Source: Selenomonadaceae bacterium
GTDB taxonomy: Bacteria; Bacillota; Negativicutes; Selenomonadales; Selenomonadaceae
Length of the DNA stretch: 64,000 nucleotides
Direction of reading: 5' to 3'
NCBI GenBank assembly: GCA_017549815.1
Contig: JAFYNH010000049.1
Span: 28,310 to 92,309 of the forward strand
Part shown: one piece after another, positions 37,466 to 48,500 of the stretch
Layout: each line of letters opens with the position of its first letter
Position numbering within the stretch: the stretch's first letter is position 1
Made by a program: the position numbers and the translations under genes
The notes under the pieces: model-generated
Databases searched by the model: none
What the model saw: only the letters and a program-made list of their open reading frames with translations
Told to the model about the DNA's origin: nothing

Positions 37466-39214
37466 TTAATTTCTCCTAAAGTCATAAAAAATTATCGAGT
37501 GATTAACGGGGCTTTGGTATTGCATATTCAATCGGAAATTATTTTGCTCCATACTTTTAATTAAAAATTCTTCTGTGAAGTCTGTTAAGAACGGGTTATA
37601 CCACCTGTAGAGGGCTTTATTTTCCTTATCGAAGGGACGACACCACATGAGAATCTGTTTCTGCGCGGCGTTGCACATGTTATTAATAAACAGCGGAAGA
37701 TTTTCCACATACTCGGCAGTGAACGCGCAGAGGCAAGTATCAGCTTTTATATCTTGAAATTCGTCCTCGTTGAAGTCGCAAAGAATAACTTCGTCGTCGT
37801 ATTGCTTATAATCAACGGGGATATATTGAACATTTTCGGGGCAAACGGTGCCGGCAAATTTGGCGCGTCTGCAACCTAAATCCATTAAACTCGCGCAATC
37901 GGGAACTAAATTAAGCATAGCATATTTCAATCTAGAATTAGAACGCGACGACAGCGTCCGATAGGAAACGTCGAAGTCGCGCAGATTGTTGACGCGATAG
38001 CCTAAAAAGTTCATTTCCTCTTTCTTATAATTTTGAAGTTCGTCCATAAGCGGCGTATAAAGATAAAGTTTGCCGACATTATCAGGAGCCTGTTGAACGT
38101 CCACATCGGGATTTATATTCGCCTCAATAATCACGGTCTCGCCCTTGTCGTTTATCGCCAAATCCCAACCTATATGACGCATTTGAGGAATCCTCTTTGC
38201 CATTTTAGTTACGGTCTCGCACAGATTTTCCCAAGCAGGATATTGAAAACCTTTGAAAGTCTTACCGCTGTCGGGGTGTTTATGGGCGCGTTCGTGAGCT
38301 CTGTTTATCGCGTCGGAAATGATTATTCCCGTGTCTGGGTCAATCATGACGGAATAGCCGCCGCCGTGAAAGTTATCGACAACATTGCCCATTCTGCCGA
38401 ACCTGCCGCCGGGCGTCAAAATGTGAACGACGTTATGAGTATCAAGGAAAGTGTTGACGCGGATAGTATTAACAGTGTCTGGGCAAAAAGCTGCTATCGC
38501 CTCGTGCTGCTTAACGACCTCTTCTAAAAGCGTTTCCTCTTCCTTTAACTTAGCGAAAAGCTCCTTGAGATTTTCGGTTGGCTCGACTTCATGAATCTCC
38601 GCACCTAAACCAAAACTTCCGCCAAGCGGCTTTGAAAAAAATCGCGGGTGTTTCTCGACAAAAAGCTTAAACTCGTTAAAAGTACAAGTTAGAGTGTTAA
38701 GCCAATCGCGATGCAGGAAATCGGCAAAGCGGGCGTTTGTTTCGGCTTTATTGTTTAAAAGTTCGTGATCGCACGGATCGTTACAAAGAATTCGCGTCTG
38801 CGATCTATCTGATTGCGTCCTAAACTCCTTGCGAAGTTCGGGCGATTTTTTATAAAACTCAAAGTCAAAGTAATCAAAGTAATTACTATAAATGAAAGCA
38901 TTTTGATCGTCAGAGAACAAAATGAAGTCACAAAAGTAAACATTTAAATCAGTTTTACTTTGTCTAAGCGGCTGTTGCGACGCAAATTTTTCAATAAAAC
39001 TTTCGTAAATCTTATCAAATCTTTCCTTATCCAAAATTACTTCAGAGCGCAATTTTTCCTTAGTTTCCTCGTCTAAATCGAAATCGTCACCGAAATAATC
39101 GGAGGGGATATGCTCGCCGTCGCTCGGAACTTCAGCAGGAAATTTTAAACCTAAAAACTGACAGGCTTTGAAAACTCCTTCTGATAAGCCGTAAATGTTT
39201 TTCTCCGAGTCCAT
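37466..39214 (-). CDS. ATP-grasp/methyltransferase-like fusion, paralogue D
   Basis: 582 residues from ATG 39214, one base after the stop of copy E and behind TTTAGGAGAACTTAA. ATP-grasp core Gly-Trp-Asp-Leu-Ala-Ile-Asn-Asp-Lys-Gly-Glu-Thr...Ile-Glu-Ala-Asn; methyltransferase motif Leu-Met-Asp-Leu-Gly-Cys-Arg-Arg, shared with copy E rather than with C. Thus its methyltransferase start resembles E while its C-terminus resembles C, a mosaic. The C-terminal Tyr-Asp-Phe-Arg-Arg-Asn codons provide the ribosome site for copy C. Confidence 0.8.
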   Translation of the reverse strand: MDSEKNIYGLSEGVFKACQFLGLKFPAEVPSDGEHIPSDYFGDDFDLDEETKEKLRSEVILDKERFDKIYESFIEKFASQQPLRQSKTDLNVYFCDFILFSDDQNAFIYSNYFDYFDFEFYKKSPELRKEFRTQSDRSQTRILCNDPCDHELLNNKAETNARFADFLHRDWLNTLTCTFNEFKLFVEKHPRFFSKPLGGSFGLGAEIHEVEPTENLKELFAKLKEEETLLEEVVKQHEAIAAFCPDTVNTIRVNTFLDTHNVVHILTPGGRFGRMGNVVDNFHGGGYSVMIDPDTGIIISDAINRAHERAHKHPDSGKTFKGFQYPAWENLCETVTKMAKRIPQMRHIGWDLAINDKGETVIIEANINPDVDVQQAPDNVGKLYLYTPLMDELQNYKKEEMNFLGYRVNNLRDFDVSYRTLSSRSNSRLKYAMLNLVPDCASLMDLGCRRAKFAGTVCPENVQYIPVDYKQYDDEVILCDFNEDEFQDIKADTCLCAFTAEYVENLPLFINNMCNAAQKQILMWCRPFDKENKALYRWYNPFLTDFTEEFLIKSMEQNNFRLNMQYQSPVNHSIIFYDFRRN

Positions 39215-39215
39215 T

Positions 39216-40952
39216 TTAAGTTCTCCTAAAATCGTACAGAATAACTGCGTGATTATTTTCGTCGGGATATTGCGCAGTTAATTTAAAATTATTTTGCTCA
39301 ATCGTCTTGATTAAAAATTCCTCAATAAAATCTATCGGGAACGGATTTTTCCACCTAGCATTTTTATTAAGTTCCTTATCGACAGGACAAGCCCAAATTA
39401 AAATCTGTTTCTGCGCGGCATTGCACATGTTAGCTAAAAACTGCGAAAGGTACTTTACATATTCGGCAGTGAACGCGCAAAGGCAAACGTCCGCTTTTAT
39501 GTCTGGGAATTCCTTTTTATTGAAGTCGCAGGCAATAACTTCGTCGTCGTGCTTTTTAAAATCGACGGGAATATATTGAACATTTTCGGAGCAAATGGAT
39601 TTGACGAACTTCGCCTTTCTGCACCCCAAATCCATTAAGCTCTTGCAGTCGGGAATCAATTTAAGCATAGCTTGTTTTAATCGCGAATCTTGACGCAAGG
39701 ACGCGCTATCTTCGTAAGACGCCATAAAATCGCGAGGATTATTGGAGCGATAACCCAGCCGCCGCATTTGATTAGCTTGATAATTTTGCAATTCGTCAAG
39801 GAGCGGATGATAAAGATAAAGTCTGCCGACAGAATCCGCCGCCTGTTGAGTGTCAGAGGCAATGCCGCCATTAGCCTCAACAAGTATAGGCTCGCCCTTA
39901 TCGTTTATGGCAATGTCCCAGCCGATATGACGCAACGACGGAACTATTTTAGCCAGCGTCTTAACGAACTTGCGAACTTTTTGCCACGCGGGATATTCAA
40001 AGCCCTTGAAAATTTTTTCGGTATCGGGATGAGCTTTAAATCGCTCATGTGCTCTGTTAATCGCGTCGGAAATAATCACTCCAGTTTTCGGGTCGACAGT
40101 GGCATAATAGCCGCCGAGTTGAGGATTATCCGCGACACCGCCAACTTTACCGAATCGACCTGTCGCCGTCAAAATGTGCGCAACGTTATGTATATCAAGG
40201 AAAGTAACAACGCGAATTGTATTGACAGTACTGGGGCAAAAAGCCGCTAGCTCTTTATGCTGATTGATAATTTCTTCAAGAATGTTTTTTTTATCTTTAA
40301 AATCTATGAAAAGCTTTTTAAGATTTTGCATGGGATCAATTTTATTAATCTTGACGCCCTTACCCTTTATTCCCGCGACAGGTTTGGAAAAAAATCGCGG
40401 GTATTTTTCAACAAAAAGTTTAAACTCCTCGAAAGTACAAGTGCTCGCGTCAATCCAGTCCCTATGAATAAAATCGGCAAAGACCGCGTTTGTTCTAGCT
40501 TTATTGTTTACGAGTTCCATATCGCTGAAATCGTTGCAAATTATTCGCCGCGCAGTGACATGTTTATCAACTATAAAAGTATCGCGCAATTCAAAGGACT
40601 TGTTATAAAATTCAAAGTCAAAGTAGTCGCTTGTGGACGCGCCTAATTTCCTGCCGACAAAGAGAATGTAATCACAGAAATAAACATTTAAGTCGGTCGC
40701 GTTTTGCTTAAGGGGTTTTTGAGACTCGAACTTTTCCGCGAAGTTTTTATATATGCGTTCAAACTTATCGCTCGACCATTTTATCGATAAGCGCAAATTT
40801 TTTTTCGTTGCCGAATCCAACTTGAAATCGTCGCCAAAATAGTCGGAGGGAAAATGTTCGCCTTCGGGCAGAGCTTTTTCGGGGAATTTCAAGCCTAAAT
40901 ATTGGCACGCTTTATAAACTCCCTCAGCCAAGCCGTAAATATTTTTCTCCAT
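39216..40952 (-). CDS. ATP-grasp/methyltransferase-like fusion, paralogue E (first of five)
   Basis: 578 residues from ATG 40952; AAGGTGAT, overlapping the stop codon of the phosphohexomutase gene, lies just before it, and the ATG-led extension to 40991 lies inside that gene. It is the most divergent copy in the N-terminal third. ATP-grasp core Gly-Trp-Asp-Ile-Ala-Ile-Asn-Asp-Lys-Gly-Glu-Pro...Val-Glu-Ala-Asn and methyltransferase motif Leu-Met-Asp-Leu-Gly-Cys-Arg-Lys. The loop Asp-Asn-Pro-Gln-Leu-Gly-Gly-Tyr replaces the Asp-Asn-Phe-His-Gly-Gly-Gly found in A and D. Known members of this ATP-grasp family sit in polysaccharide gene clusters and are thought to ligate carboxylates to amines or sugars; the fused methyltransferase is not a usual partner. 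Function is unknown. Confidence 0.8.
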   Translation of the reverse strand: MEKNIYGLAEGVYKACQYLGLKFPEKALPEGEHFPSDYFGDDFKLDSATKKNLRLSIKWSSDKFERIYKNFAEKFESQKPLKQNATDLNVYFCDYILFVGRKLGASTSDYFDFEFYNKSFELRDTFIVDKHVTARRIICNDFSDMELVNNKARTNAVFADFIHRDWIDASTCTFEEFKLFVEKYPRFFSKPVAGIKGKGVKINKIDPMQNLKKLFIDFKDKKNILEEIINQHKELAAFCPSTVNTIRVVTFLDIHNVAHILTATGRFGKVGGVADNPQLGGYYATVDPKTGVIISDAINRAHERFKAHPDTEKIFKGFEYPAWQKVRKFVKTLAKIVPSLRHIGWDIAINDKGEPILVEANGGIASDTQQAADSVGRLYLYHPLLDELQNYQANQMRRLGYRSNNPRDFMASYEDSASLRQDSRLKQAMLKLIPDCKSLMDLGCRKAKFVKSICSENVQYIPVDFKKHDDEVIACDFNKKEFPDIKADVCLCAFTAEYVKYLSQFLANMCNAAQKQILIWACPVDKELNKNARWKNPFPIDFIEEFLIKTIEQNNFKLTAQYPDENNHAVILYDFRRT

Positions 40953-40962
40953 ACAATCACCT

Positions 40963-42327
40963 TTAGCCGCGAATAATCGCAAGCAATTCATCGCGTTTAG
41001 CTTCCATTAAAGATTTATCGCCGCGAGCCTCGACATTCAAACGGATATAAGGTTCCGTCTGCGAACCGCGCAGATTAAACCGCCAATCGTCAAAGTCAAT
41101 GCTTATCCCGTCAATCTTATAAACTTTGCCACCCGCGCCGTAAATTTGCTCAATCTTCGCCATAATCTCCTTAACCTTGTCGGTGCTTGAAACTTTGGTA
41201 TTAATTTCGCCCGACACGGGATATTTGGCAATACGCTCCGCCATAAGTTCGGACAACGTTTTATCGGTATGGCTCATAAGCTCAAGGACAAGGAGCCAAG
41301 GAATCATGCCGCTATCGCAAAGATAAAAGTCGCGGAAATAATGATGCGCCGACATTTCGCCGCCATAAACCGCATTTTCGGCGCGCATAAGTTCTTTTAT
41401 GTAAACATGCCCCGAACGACACATTAGCGGCTTGCCGCCGAGACTTTCGACAATGTCAATCGTATTCCAAATGGCGCGTGGGTCAAAGATAATTTTTTCG
41501 CCCGTATGTTTCTCCAAAAAAGATTCGGCGAGGAAACCGACCATGTAATAGCCTTCGATAAAGCCGCCCTTTTCGTCGAATAAAAAGCAACGGTCAAAGT
41601 CGCCGTCAAAGGCAATTCCGCAAGCCGCGCCGTTTTCGACGACAGCTTTTGAAGTCTCTGCGCGGGCGTCTTGAAGGAGCGGATTCGGGACGCCGTTCGG
41701 GAAATAGCCGTTTGTGTTGTTATGAACTTTGACAATCTCGAAGGGCAAAAATTTTTCCAGTTCGTTAATAATCGGACCTGCCGCGCCGTTGCCAGTGTTA
41801 ATGACGACCTTTAGCGGCTTAAGCTTCTTAATATCGACGTAGGAAAGGAGGCACTTTATATAATCGGGCAAAATGTCAATCCTGCGGACGGTGCCCGTTG
41901 CCTTTCTGAACGACCAATCGCGAGTTTCGTCCTCGACCGCCGCTTTGATGTCAAGCAGTCCAGTTTTAGGCGCAATGGGACGGACGCCTTTGCCGACAAA
42001 TTTCATGCCGTTATATTCTTTAGGGTTATGGGAGGCGGTAATCATAATGCCGCCGTCGAAGTCATTAAAGCCCGTCGCGAAGTAAATCATTTCGGTGCCG
42101 CATTGCCCGATGTCGTAAACGTCGCAACCCGATTCAGTGAGTCCGCGAGCTAATGCGTCAAAAAGCGTTGCGCCTGAAAGTCTGATGTCATGTCCGACGG
42201 CAACTTTTTTCGCGCCGAAAATTTCGGGAAAAACTCTGCCGACGCGATACGCCAATTCTTGGTTGATACTTTCGGGATAAATGCCGCGAATATCATACGC
42301 GCCGAAACCGGAGGTGTTAATCGCCAT
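40963..42327 (-). CDS. manB: Phosphomannomutase/phosphoglucomutase
   Basis: 454 residues, ATG 42327 after TAGGAG. Alpha-D-phosphohexomutase family: residues 8-15 Gly-Ala-Tyr-Asp-Ile-Arg-Gly-Ile, catalytic Thr-Ala-Ser-His-Asn-Pro-Lys-Glu-Tyr-Asn-Gly near 98-108 with the phospho-Ser, metal loop Asp-Gly-Asp-Phe-Asp-Arg-Cys near 243, sugar-specificity loop Gly-Gly-Glu-Met-Ser-Ala-His-His near 325 (the Gly-Glu-Met-Ser type of PMM/PGM such as AlgC), and Arg-Gly-Ser-Gln-Thr-Glu-Pro-Tyr for phosphate. It converts mannose 6-phosphate to mannose 1-phosphate, and often the glucose pair too, for nucleotide-sugar synthesis. It heads the minus-strand array of five ATP-grasp fusions and pgm. Confidence 0.9.
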   Translation of the reverse strand: MAINTSGFGAYDIRGIYPESINQELAYRVGRVFPEIFGAKKVAVGHDIRLSGATLFDALARGLTESGCDVYDIGQCGTEMIYFATGFNDFDGGIMITASHNPKEYNGMKFVGKGVRPIAPKTGLLDIKAAVEDETRDWSFRKATGTVRRIDILPDYIKCLLSYVDIKKLKPLKVVINTGNGAAGPIINELEKFLPFEIVKVHNNTNGYFPNGVPNPLLQDARAETSKAVVENGAACGIAFDGDFDRCFLFDEKGGFIEGYYMVGFLAESFLEKHTGEKIIFDPRAIWNTIDIVESLGGKPLMCRSGHVYIKELMRAENAVYGGEMSAHHYFRDFYLCDSGMIPWLLVLELMSHTDKTLSELMAERIAKYPVSGEINTKVSSTDKVKEIMAKIEQIYGAGGKVYKIDGISIDFDDWRFNLRGSQTEPYIRLNVEARGDKSLMEAKRDELLAIIRG

Positions 42328-42378
42328 TACTCCTACACGCTCCTTTTTAAAATTTGCTGTTCGTAATTTGCGTTTTGT

Positions 42379-42418
42379 ATTCTATTCGTCTGAAAATTTT
42401 CCTGTTAAATTGGCAGAA
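42379..42418 (-). promoter_or_regulatory. Promoter of the manB/ATP-grasp array
   Basis: On the minus strand TTAACA at 42418-42413 and TAGAAT at 42384-42379 with a spacing of 28 bases between them is too wide for these two boxes alone if read loosely, but the stretch GGAAAATTTTCAGACGAA plus flanking A/T leaves this as the only promoter-like pair upstream of manB. Treated as weak support for a start site about 40-60 bp before the ATG. Confidence 0.25.
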
Positions 42419-42442
42419 AATTTTTAAGGAATTTTTATAAAC

Positions 42443-42463
42443 AAAAAACCCCTCGTTAGGGAA
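42443..42463 (-). terminator. Short terminator of the 42502 giant gene
   Basis: On the minus strand TCCCT-AAC-GAGGGG forms a small hairpin followed by T6, after a TAGGGA-type tract (42455-42516). Confidence 0.5.
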
Positions 42464-42501
42464 CAGGGATTAGGATTTAGGAAATAGTAGGGGTTAGGGG
42501 G

Positions 42502-45500
42502 TTAGGAGTTAGGGACTAATTTTTTGCCGCTGATTTTGTATGAATCTCCGTTGACATTAAAGCTTTTCGCCGTGAAATTTTTAAGCGTAATAGCGTCCGT
42601 TGTCTTGCCAACCTTGAAATAAACTTCCGTACCTTTTGAATTGGTCGTGCCTGTAATGTCCTTAGCATTAACACCAGTGATTTTTAACATGTCGTCATTG
42701 GCAAAGCCATAAATAGTATCGTCTCCGTCACCGTTGGCATAAATGAAAGTATCGGCTCCTGCATTGCCCCATAAACTGTCATTTCCCTTGCCGCCTTGCA
42801 AAGTATCAGCACCTTTGCCGCCCCAGAGTGAATCGTTTCCTTTACCGCCCTTTATGTTATCATCTTTCGTGCCGCCAATGATTCTATTGCCGCCTTTCGC
42901 GTCTACGACCGTGATAACTTTGTCGACGCCGTTGTTGAGCGTGATTTTATTCTTACCGACCTTTAAAACCACGTCATCGCCTTTAACCGACGAAGAAATT
43001 ACCGCATCCGACACCAAACTAATTTTATCGCCCGTGTTATAGTCGACAATCACATCATTGCCATCGCCCTCATTGTAAAGGAAAACATTTTTACCGTCGC
43101 CGCCCTGCAACGTGTCGTTATTCTTACCGCCGATTATCGTATCGTTGCCGTAGCCGCCCAAAATAACGTTCGCTTTTTCGTTACCGAAAATCTTCAAGTT
43201 GTGCGAAACTGGCGAGGCGTCTATCGTAACAATCGTACTGCCGTAATTCGCAACGTCGAAACTGCCTTTCTTGTAACTGCTCTTAAGAGTAACACCCGCG
43301 CCGCTAACCGTGACGGCAGAGTTTTGATTTTCAGGGTAGTACTTAACTTTGCTGTTTGCGTCAATGTAGGTGACGACCTTATCGGCGGCTCCCTTGACGG
43401 AGATTTTGCCCGTTCCAACCGTGAAAATTACATCCTTGCCACTTGCCGTAACTTTCGCCGTGCCATTTTCAATCTGAATTTTATCTTCTGTAGCGTAGTC
43501 TGTTATAACGTCGTTACCGTCGCCGCTTGCATAAATAAATACGTCCGAACCTTTGCCACCTTTAAGAGTATCGTTAGCACCGCCGCCTTTGATTATATCG
43601 TTTTGGTTGGAACCGGTAATTTTATTCGCGTATTCGTTTCCGATAATCTCTAAGTCGCGTTGGACAGCTGAAGCATCAAGCGTGCGAAGTTCGTCACTCA
43701 TTGTGTAAGTCTTTTTGTCATAATCTTCAGTGAGCGTAACAAGCTTTGATATGGGATAAGTCTTCTCGACGTTTTTATCAACGTAATTGATAGTTTTGCC
43801 GACGCCGCCCTTGACCGTGATTTTGCCTTTGCCGACCGTAAAGATAACGTCGTTGCCTTTGGTTGTAACGCTCGCCGTGCCTTTTGCAATCTTTAGGGTA
43901 TCGTTGCCGTCGAAGCCATAAATGGTATCGTTGCCGTCACCTACGTTGTAAACGATAACATTATTTTTCGCGTCTGAGCTTAGGCTGATTAAATCATTGC
44001 CCTTGCCGCCAGTAATAGAAAGTTTGGAGCCGTTACTCGTGATTGAATCTTTATTCTTACTACCGACAATCGAAGTGTTTTTATAATCGCCCGACGCGAA
44101 GTTGAAGCCGTAACTACCGCTGACTGTTACTTTGCTCCCGCTCAAATTTGCTTTCTTCAGCGTGATGACTTTATTTTTAACTGTAGGAGTAGCATTTTCT
44201 TTAACGCCGTTAATTGACGCTAAAGTCTTTGCAGTCGTTTTCTTCGAGTAAGTTATCGATTTGCCATTAGCGGCGAGCTTGTAACCAGCGGTATTGCTTG
44301 CCGATTTATAAGTAGCAGTTTTAGTTTTACTGTCTTGAGTCCAACCCGCCGCCGTCGTTTGCGGAGTCTCAACTTTCGAGCTGAGTTTCAAGGTATATTC
44401 GTTACCGCTTATTTTAACTGTCTTTTCATCGAGAGCTTTCGCACCGACCGTTACAACTTTTTTGTCATCATAGGTCACGAGTCCACTTGCCGACTTGACG
44501 CCGCTGACCGTGACTAATTTCTTGTTTGTCTTCGTAGTGTAAGTTATCGATTTTTTGTCGTCCGCAAGCGCATAACCTTTAGTCGCCGTTTGCTTGTAAG
44601 TTGCAGTTGCTTTTGATTTATTGAAGTTCCAAGTATTGATCGTTGCGGATTTAGTTACGTCACCGCCGAGCTTGAGGATATAACCGTCGCTTATCGTAAC
44701 TTCGTCAGTGCCCAAAGCCACTTTTGACACCGTGACAACTTTTTTATTTAAGGAAAGCCCATTGGTCGATTGGACGCCTCTAACAGTAACTAAAGTATCG
44801 CCCTCACTAGCTGGGCTATAAACGATTTCATTATTCGCGTTCACTGTATAACCGTCGCTAGTTGAATTTTTCTTATAGGTAGCCGTCGTGCCGTCAAGCG
44901 TCCAGCCAGCTACCATCGGTTTTGGAGTTTTAACGTCGTCTGCAATCGCCAAAGCATAGCCGTTGTTGATAATTACCTTACTGGTACCAAGTGCCGACTT
45001 GGGAACCGTAACTGTTTTGCCGTCAACCGTTATGCCTTCGGTATTCTTGACGCCTTTGATTGTGAATAAATCGGTCGCCGCTTTCGCTTTCGTGTAGGTA
45101 ATTTTGTTATCATCAAGAGTGTAACCCGCCGTGTTACTTGCCGATTTGTAAGTTAAGCCGTCGAAGTCTGTTTCATTATAATCGGGAGTCGGTACGTCTT
45201 CCCCTAAAGCCAAAGTGTAGCCATCGCTTATCGTAACGTCCGACTTATTTAAAGACGACTTCGCGATTGTGATTTTCGTGCCCTTTTTAGAAATGCCGTC
45301 GAGCGATTTAACGCCGTCAACCGTGAGTAAAGTCTCGCCACCGCTAGCCGCGTTATAGACAATCTGATTATTTTTAACAGAATAGCCCGCGCTGGTTGAC
45401 TTATCCTTATAAATTGCAGTCTTCTTGCTAAGGCTCCATTTTGCCGCCGTCGTTTGTGGAGTTATCACGTCGTCTGCCAAAGCCAATGCATATCCGTCGC

Positions 45501-48500
45501 TGATTGAAACGTTCGAGTTATTGAGAGCCGCCGTTCCGACCGTTACGATTTTATTGTCAACGTCAATCGAAAGCCCGTTCAAAGATTTAACGCCGCTGAC
45601 TGTCACCAAAGTTTTATTGGACTCGCTATAAGTCGCCTTATTGGCTTTGCTGTTAAATTTCCAAGTCGCCCCGTTGTCGTCGACAGGCAAAGTGTCATTT
45701 CCGCCGTTGCCGCCGTTATTACCTCCTTCGAGTGTATCGTCGTTATCTTCTTCCTCTTCGAGTGCGCCGACGACAATGTTAGGACTTGAATTCCAAGCCG
45801 CGCCTGCCAATGTTATCGAACCTTCGCCGACCGTAATAATTATATCGCTGTCGTTCGTTGTCGAAGTGTAAGAACTGCCCGCAATCGAAAGCGTCGAAGT
45901 TTCATTAAATCCTTCGATAAAGTCGTTGCCGTCGCCTGACTTATACTGAATTAAATAATCATGTCCCTCATTGTTGAGAAGTATTGAATCGTCGCCATTG
46001 CCGCCGCTTATTGTGGCATAGTAACTATTGCTGTAAATGGAATCGTCACCGTCGCCCGCGTCAACCTTAACTGTGTCGCCGTTATTGTCAATGGTATCGT
46101 TACCTGCGCCACCGAGAATTGTCGAGTAATCGCCGCAACCTTCATTGTGAATGAAATCGTTGCCCTCGCCGCCATTGATTGAGTTGTTTTCACCTCTATT
46201 GTTAATTATATCGTTACCCGCACCAACGTCGATTATTGCCGAGTTGCAACCGTTATCGTCGACAGTATCATTGCCTGCGCCGGCTGTAACCGTATGTTTT
46301 TCGTTGAAAAGTACAATATGGTTATTGCCTTCGCCCGCGTCGATTGAAACGTTGGAGGCGTTGCTGTCAATGAAGTCGTCACCGTCGCCGCCCAAAATCG
46401 TGCTGTTCGAGGCGTGATTATCAACCCAATCATCTCCTGTACCCAAATCGATATTGGCGGCGTTTTGCGCATAAACATTGTTGACGCCATCATTACCTGC
46501 GCCGGTCGAAATGCTGACGTTGTCGCCTTCGTTAAGAATGTAATCGTTGCCTACGCCGAAGTTAATTGAAACGTTGGAACCTTCGTTGTAAATGGAATTA
46601 TCTCCGTCTCCCGCGTCGATTGTAACGTTTTTGCCCGTGTTTGCAATGACATCATCGCCGCCTGTGCCGTTGACCAAAGTATCATTTTTTTCATTGGTAA
46701 CAGCGTCAGCGTTAAAGCTTGCAAGTATGATTTTTTTCCCGTCTTGATTAAAGACTCTGTAAATTTCGCCTTCAACAGTTATGACGTTTTCGCCGACAAT
46801 CAATAAAGTTCTGCCGTCTTCGTATCCAACCGCGCTGATAGTGCCCGACATAATTTGAAGGCTGTCATCGAAACCGAATCCCGTTATAAAATCGTTGCCG
46901 CCTGACCAGCGAACAAGATCATTGCCGCCATATGACTCAATGGTATCGTCGCCCGCGCCGCCGTCTATCGTATTGTCATAAGCCCCGTCATTTGTTGTAA
47001 TGTAATCATTGCCGTCGCCGCCGTTGATTGAACCATTATTGCCATCACTCCAAATATTATCATCGCCGTTGCCGCCATTGATAGTGGCGTTAGAATTTTG
47101 CCATTCATTGCTAATGTGATCGTTACCGTCTCCACCGTCAATTAAAACGTCAGAGCTTAAATTACAAATATCATCGTCACCGTCGCCACCATTGATTTTT
47201 GAATTTTTTGCTGCTTCGTGGCTAAAAATGTAATCGTTGCCCTCGTCACCGTTTATCAAGACGTTTTTACAGTGGTTGTCAATATAATCGTTGCCGTTAC
47301 CGCCACTGATTGAGACGTTCCCACCTTCATTATAACCGTTAAAAATATTATCGTCCCCTGCGCCGCCACTGATTGAAACTTTTGCACCACTGTTAGAAAT
47401 GTAATCGGCTTCATCTCCGCCGTTGATTGTAACTTTATCGGCGTCATTGCCAATATAATCGATAGTGCCTTCCTCACGTTTGCCCGTAACGACGGTGTTG
47501 TTTGTGTGATTGCTAGTGACATTTATTTTCGGAACTTCATCTAATGACGAGACAATCCTTTTGGTGATTCCGCCTAAAAGGTACAAATAATTTCCGTTGC
47601 TGAGTCGGAGCATAGTACCGTTATCGGATTGAATAGAAGATTTTACTTTGACATCACCGAGAACAATGGTATCCAAATCAGCAAGATTATCGAGTGTATC
47701 GTTGCCGCCTTTGTAGAAGTAAACAACATCGCAGCCGTTGCCGTTATCAATTTTGTCGTTGCCCGTGCCGCTCATTATCGTGATATGAGCACCAGAATGA
47801 GCCAAAACATAATTGTCGTCGTTGCCCGCATCGATTGTGACCGAGTCGCCGGTGGTATAAATTGAGTCATTGCCCGCGCCGCTCGTTATAGAAACATTTT
47901 TCCCTGCATTCGTTATGATGTCCTTGCCGTCAGAGCCGTAAAGTACCGTGTCGGTTTCATAGTGGTGGTTGAAAACGATATTGAAGTTCACAAGCTCCTC
48001 TTTTGATGAGACAATATTAACTTTGTCCGACCAATAATTTTCAAGCGTGATTGTACCGACGATTTCTTCGCCGTTCAGGACGTTGACAATAAATCTGTCT
48101 GTGTCGTTGTCATTTTCGTCTTTTTCTCTATACGTCGACCAAGTGTAGCCTTCAATGACTAGGAAATTGTTATCTTTGTTAAAGCTTCTGATAATGTCAT
48201 TGCCGCCTTCGTAAACGTAAACAAAACCGTTATTGCTTGCGAGTCTGTAAAAGTTGGCGTCGTAAAGATAAAGTCCGTCGCCGTCGCCGTTCCAAATGTC
48301 GATATAATCATCGCCCGTGCCGCCGCTTACTGTGTTGTTGTCGCCGACAATCCGGATATTATCATTATCGTTGCCGCCATTGATTGAGTTACGGTCGCCG
48401 ACAAGCTGAATATCATCATTACCGTCGCCGCCGTTGATTGAGTTATGGTCACCCATGAATGAAATATAATCGTCGCCTGCTTTGCCGTCAATCGCAGTAT

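Noticed and set aside
42379..42418. Confident sigma-A promoter for manB
   Set aside because: Boxes of TTAACA and TAGAAT are present but their spacing does not settle on 16-18 bp, so only a weak call is given.
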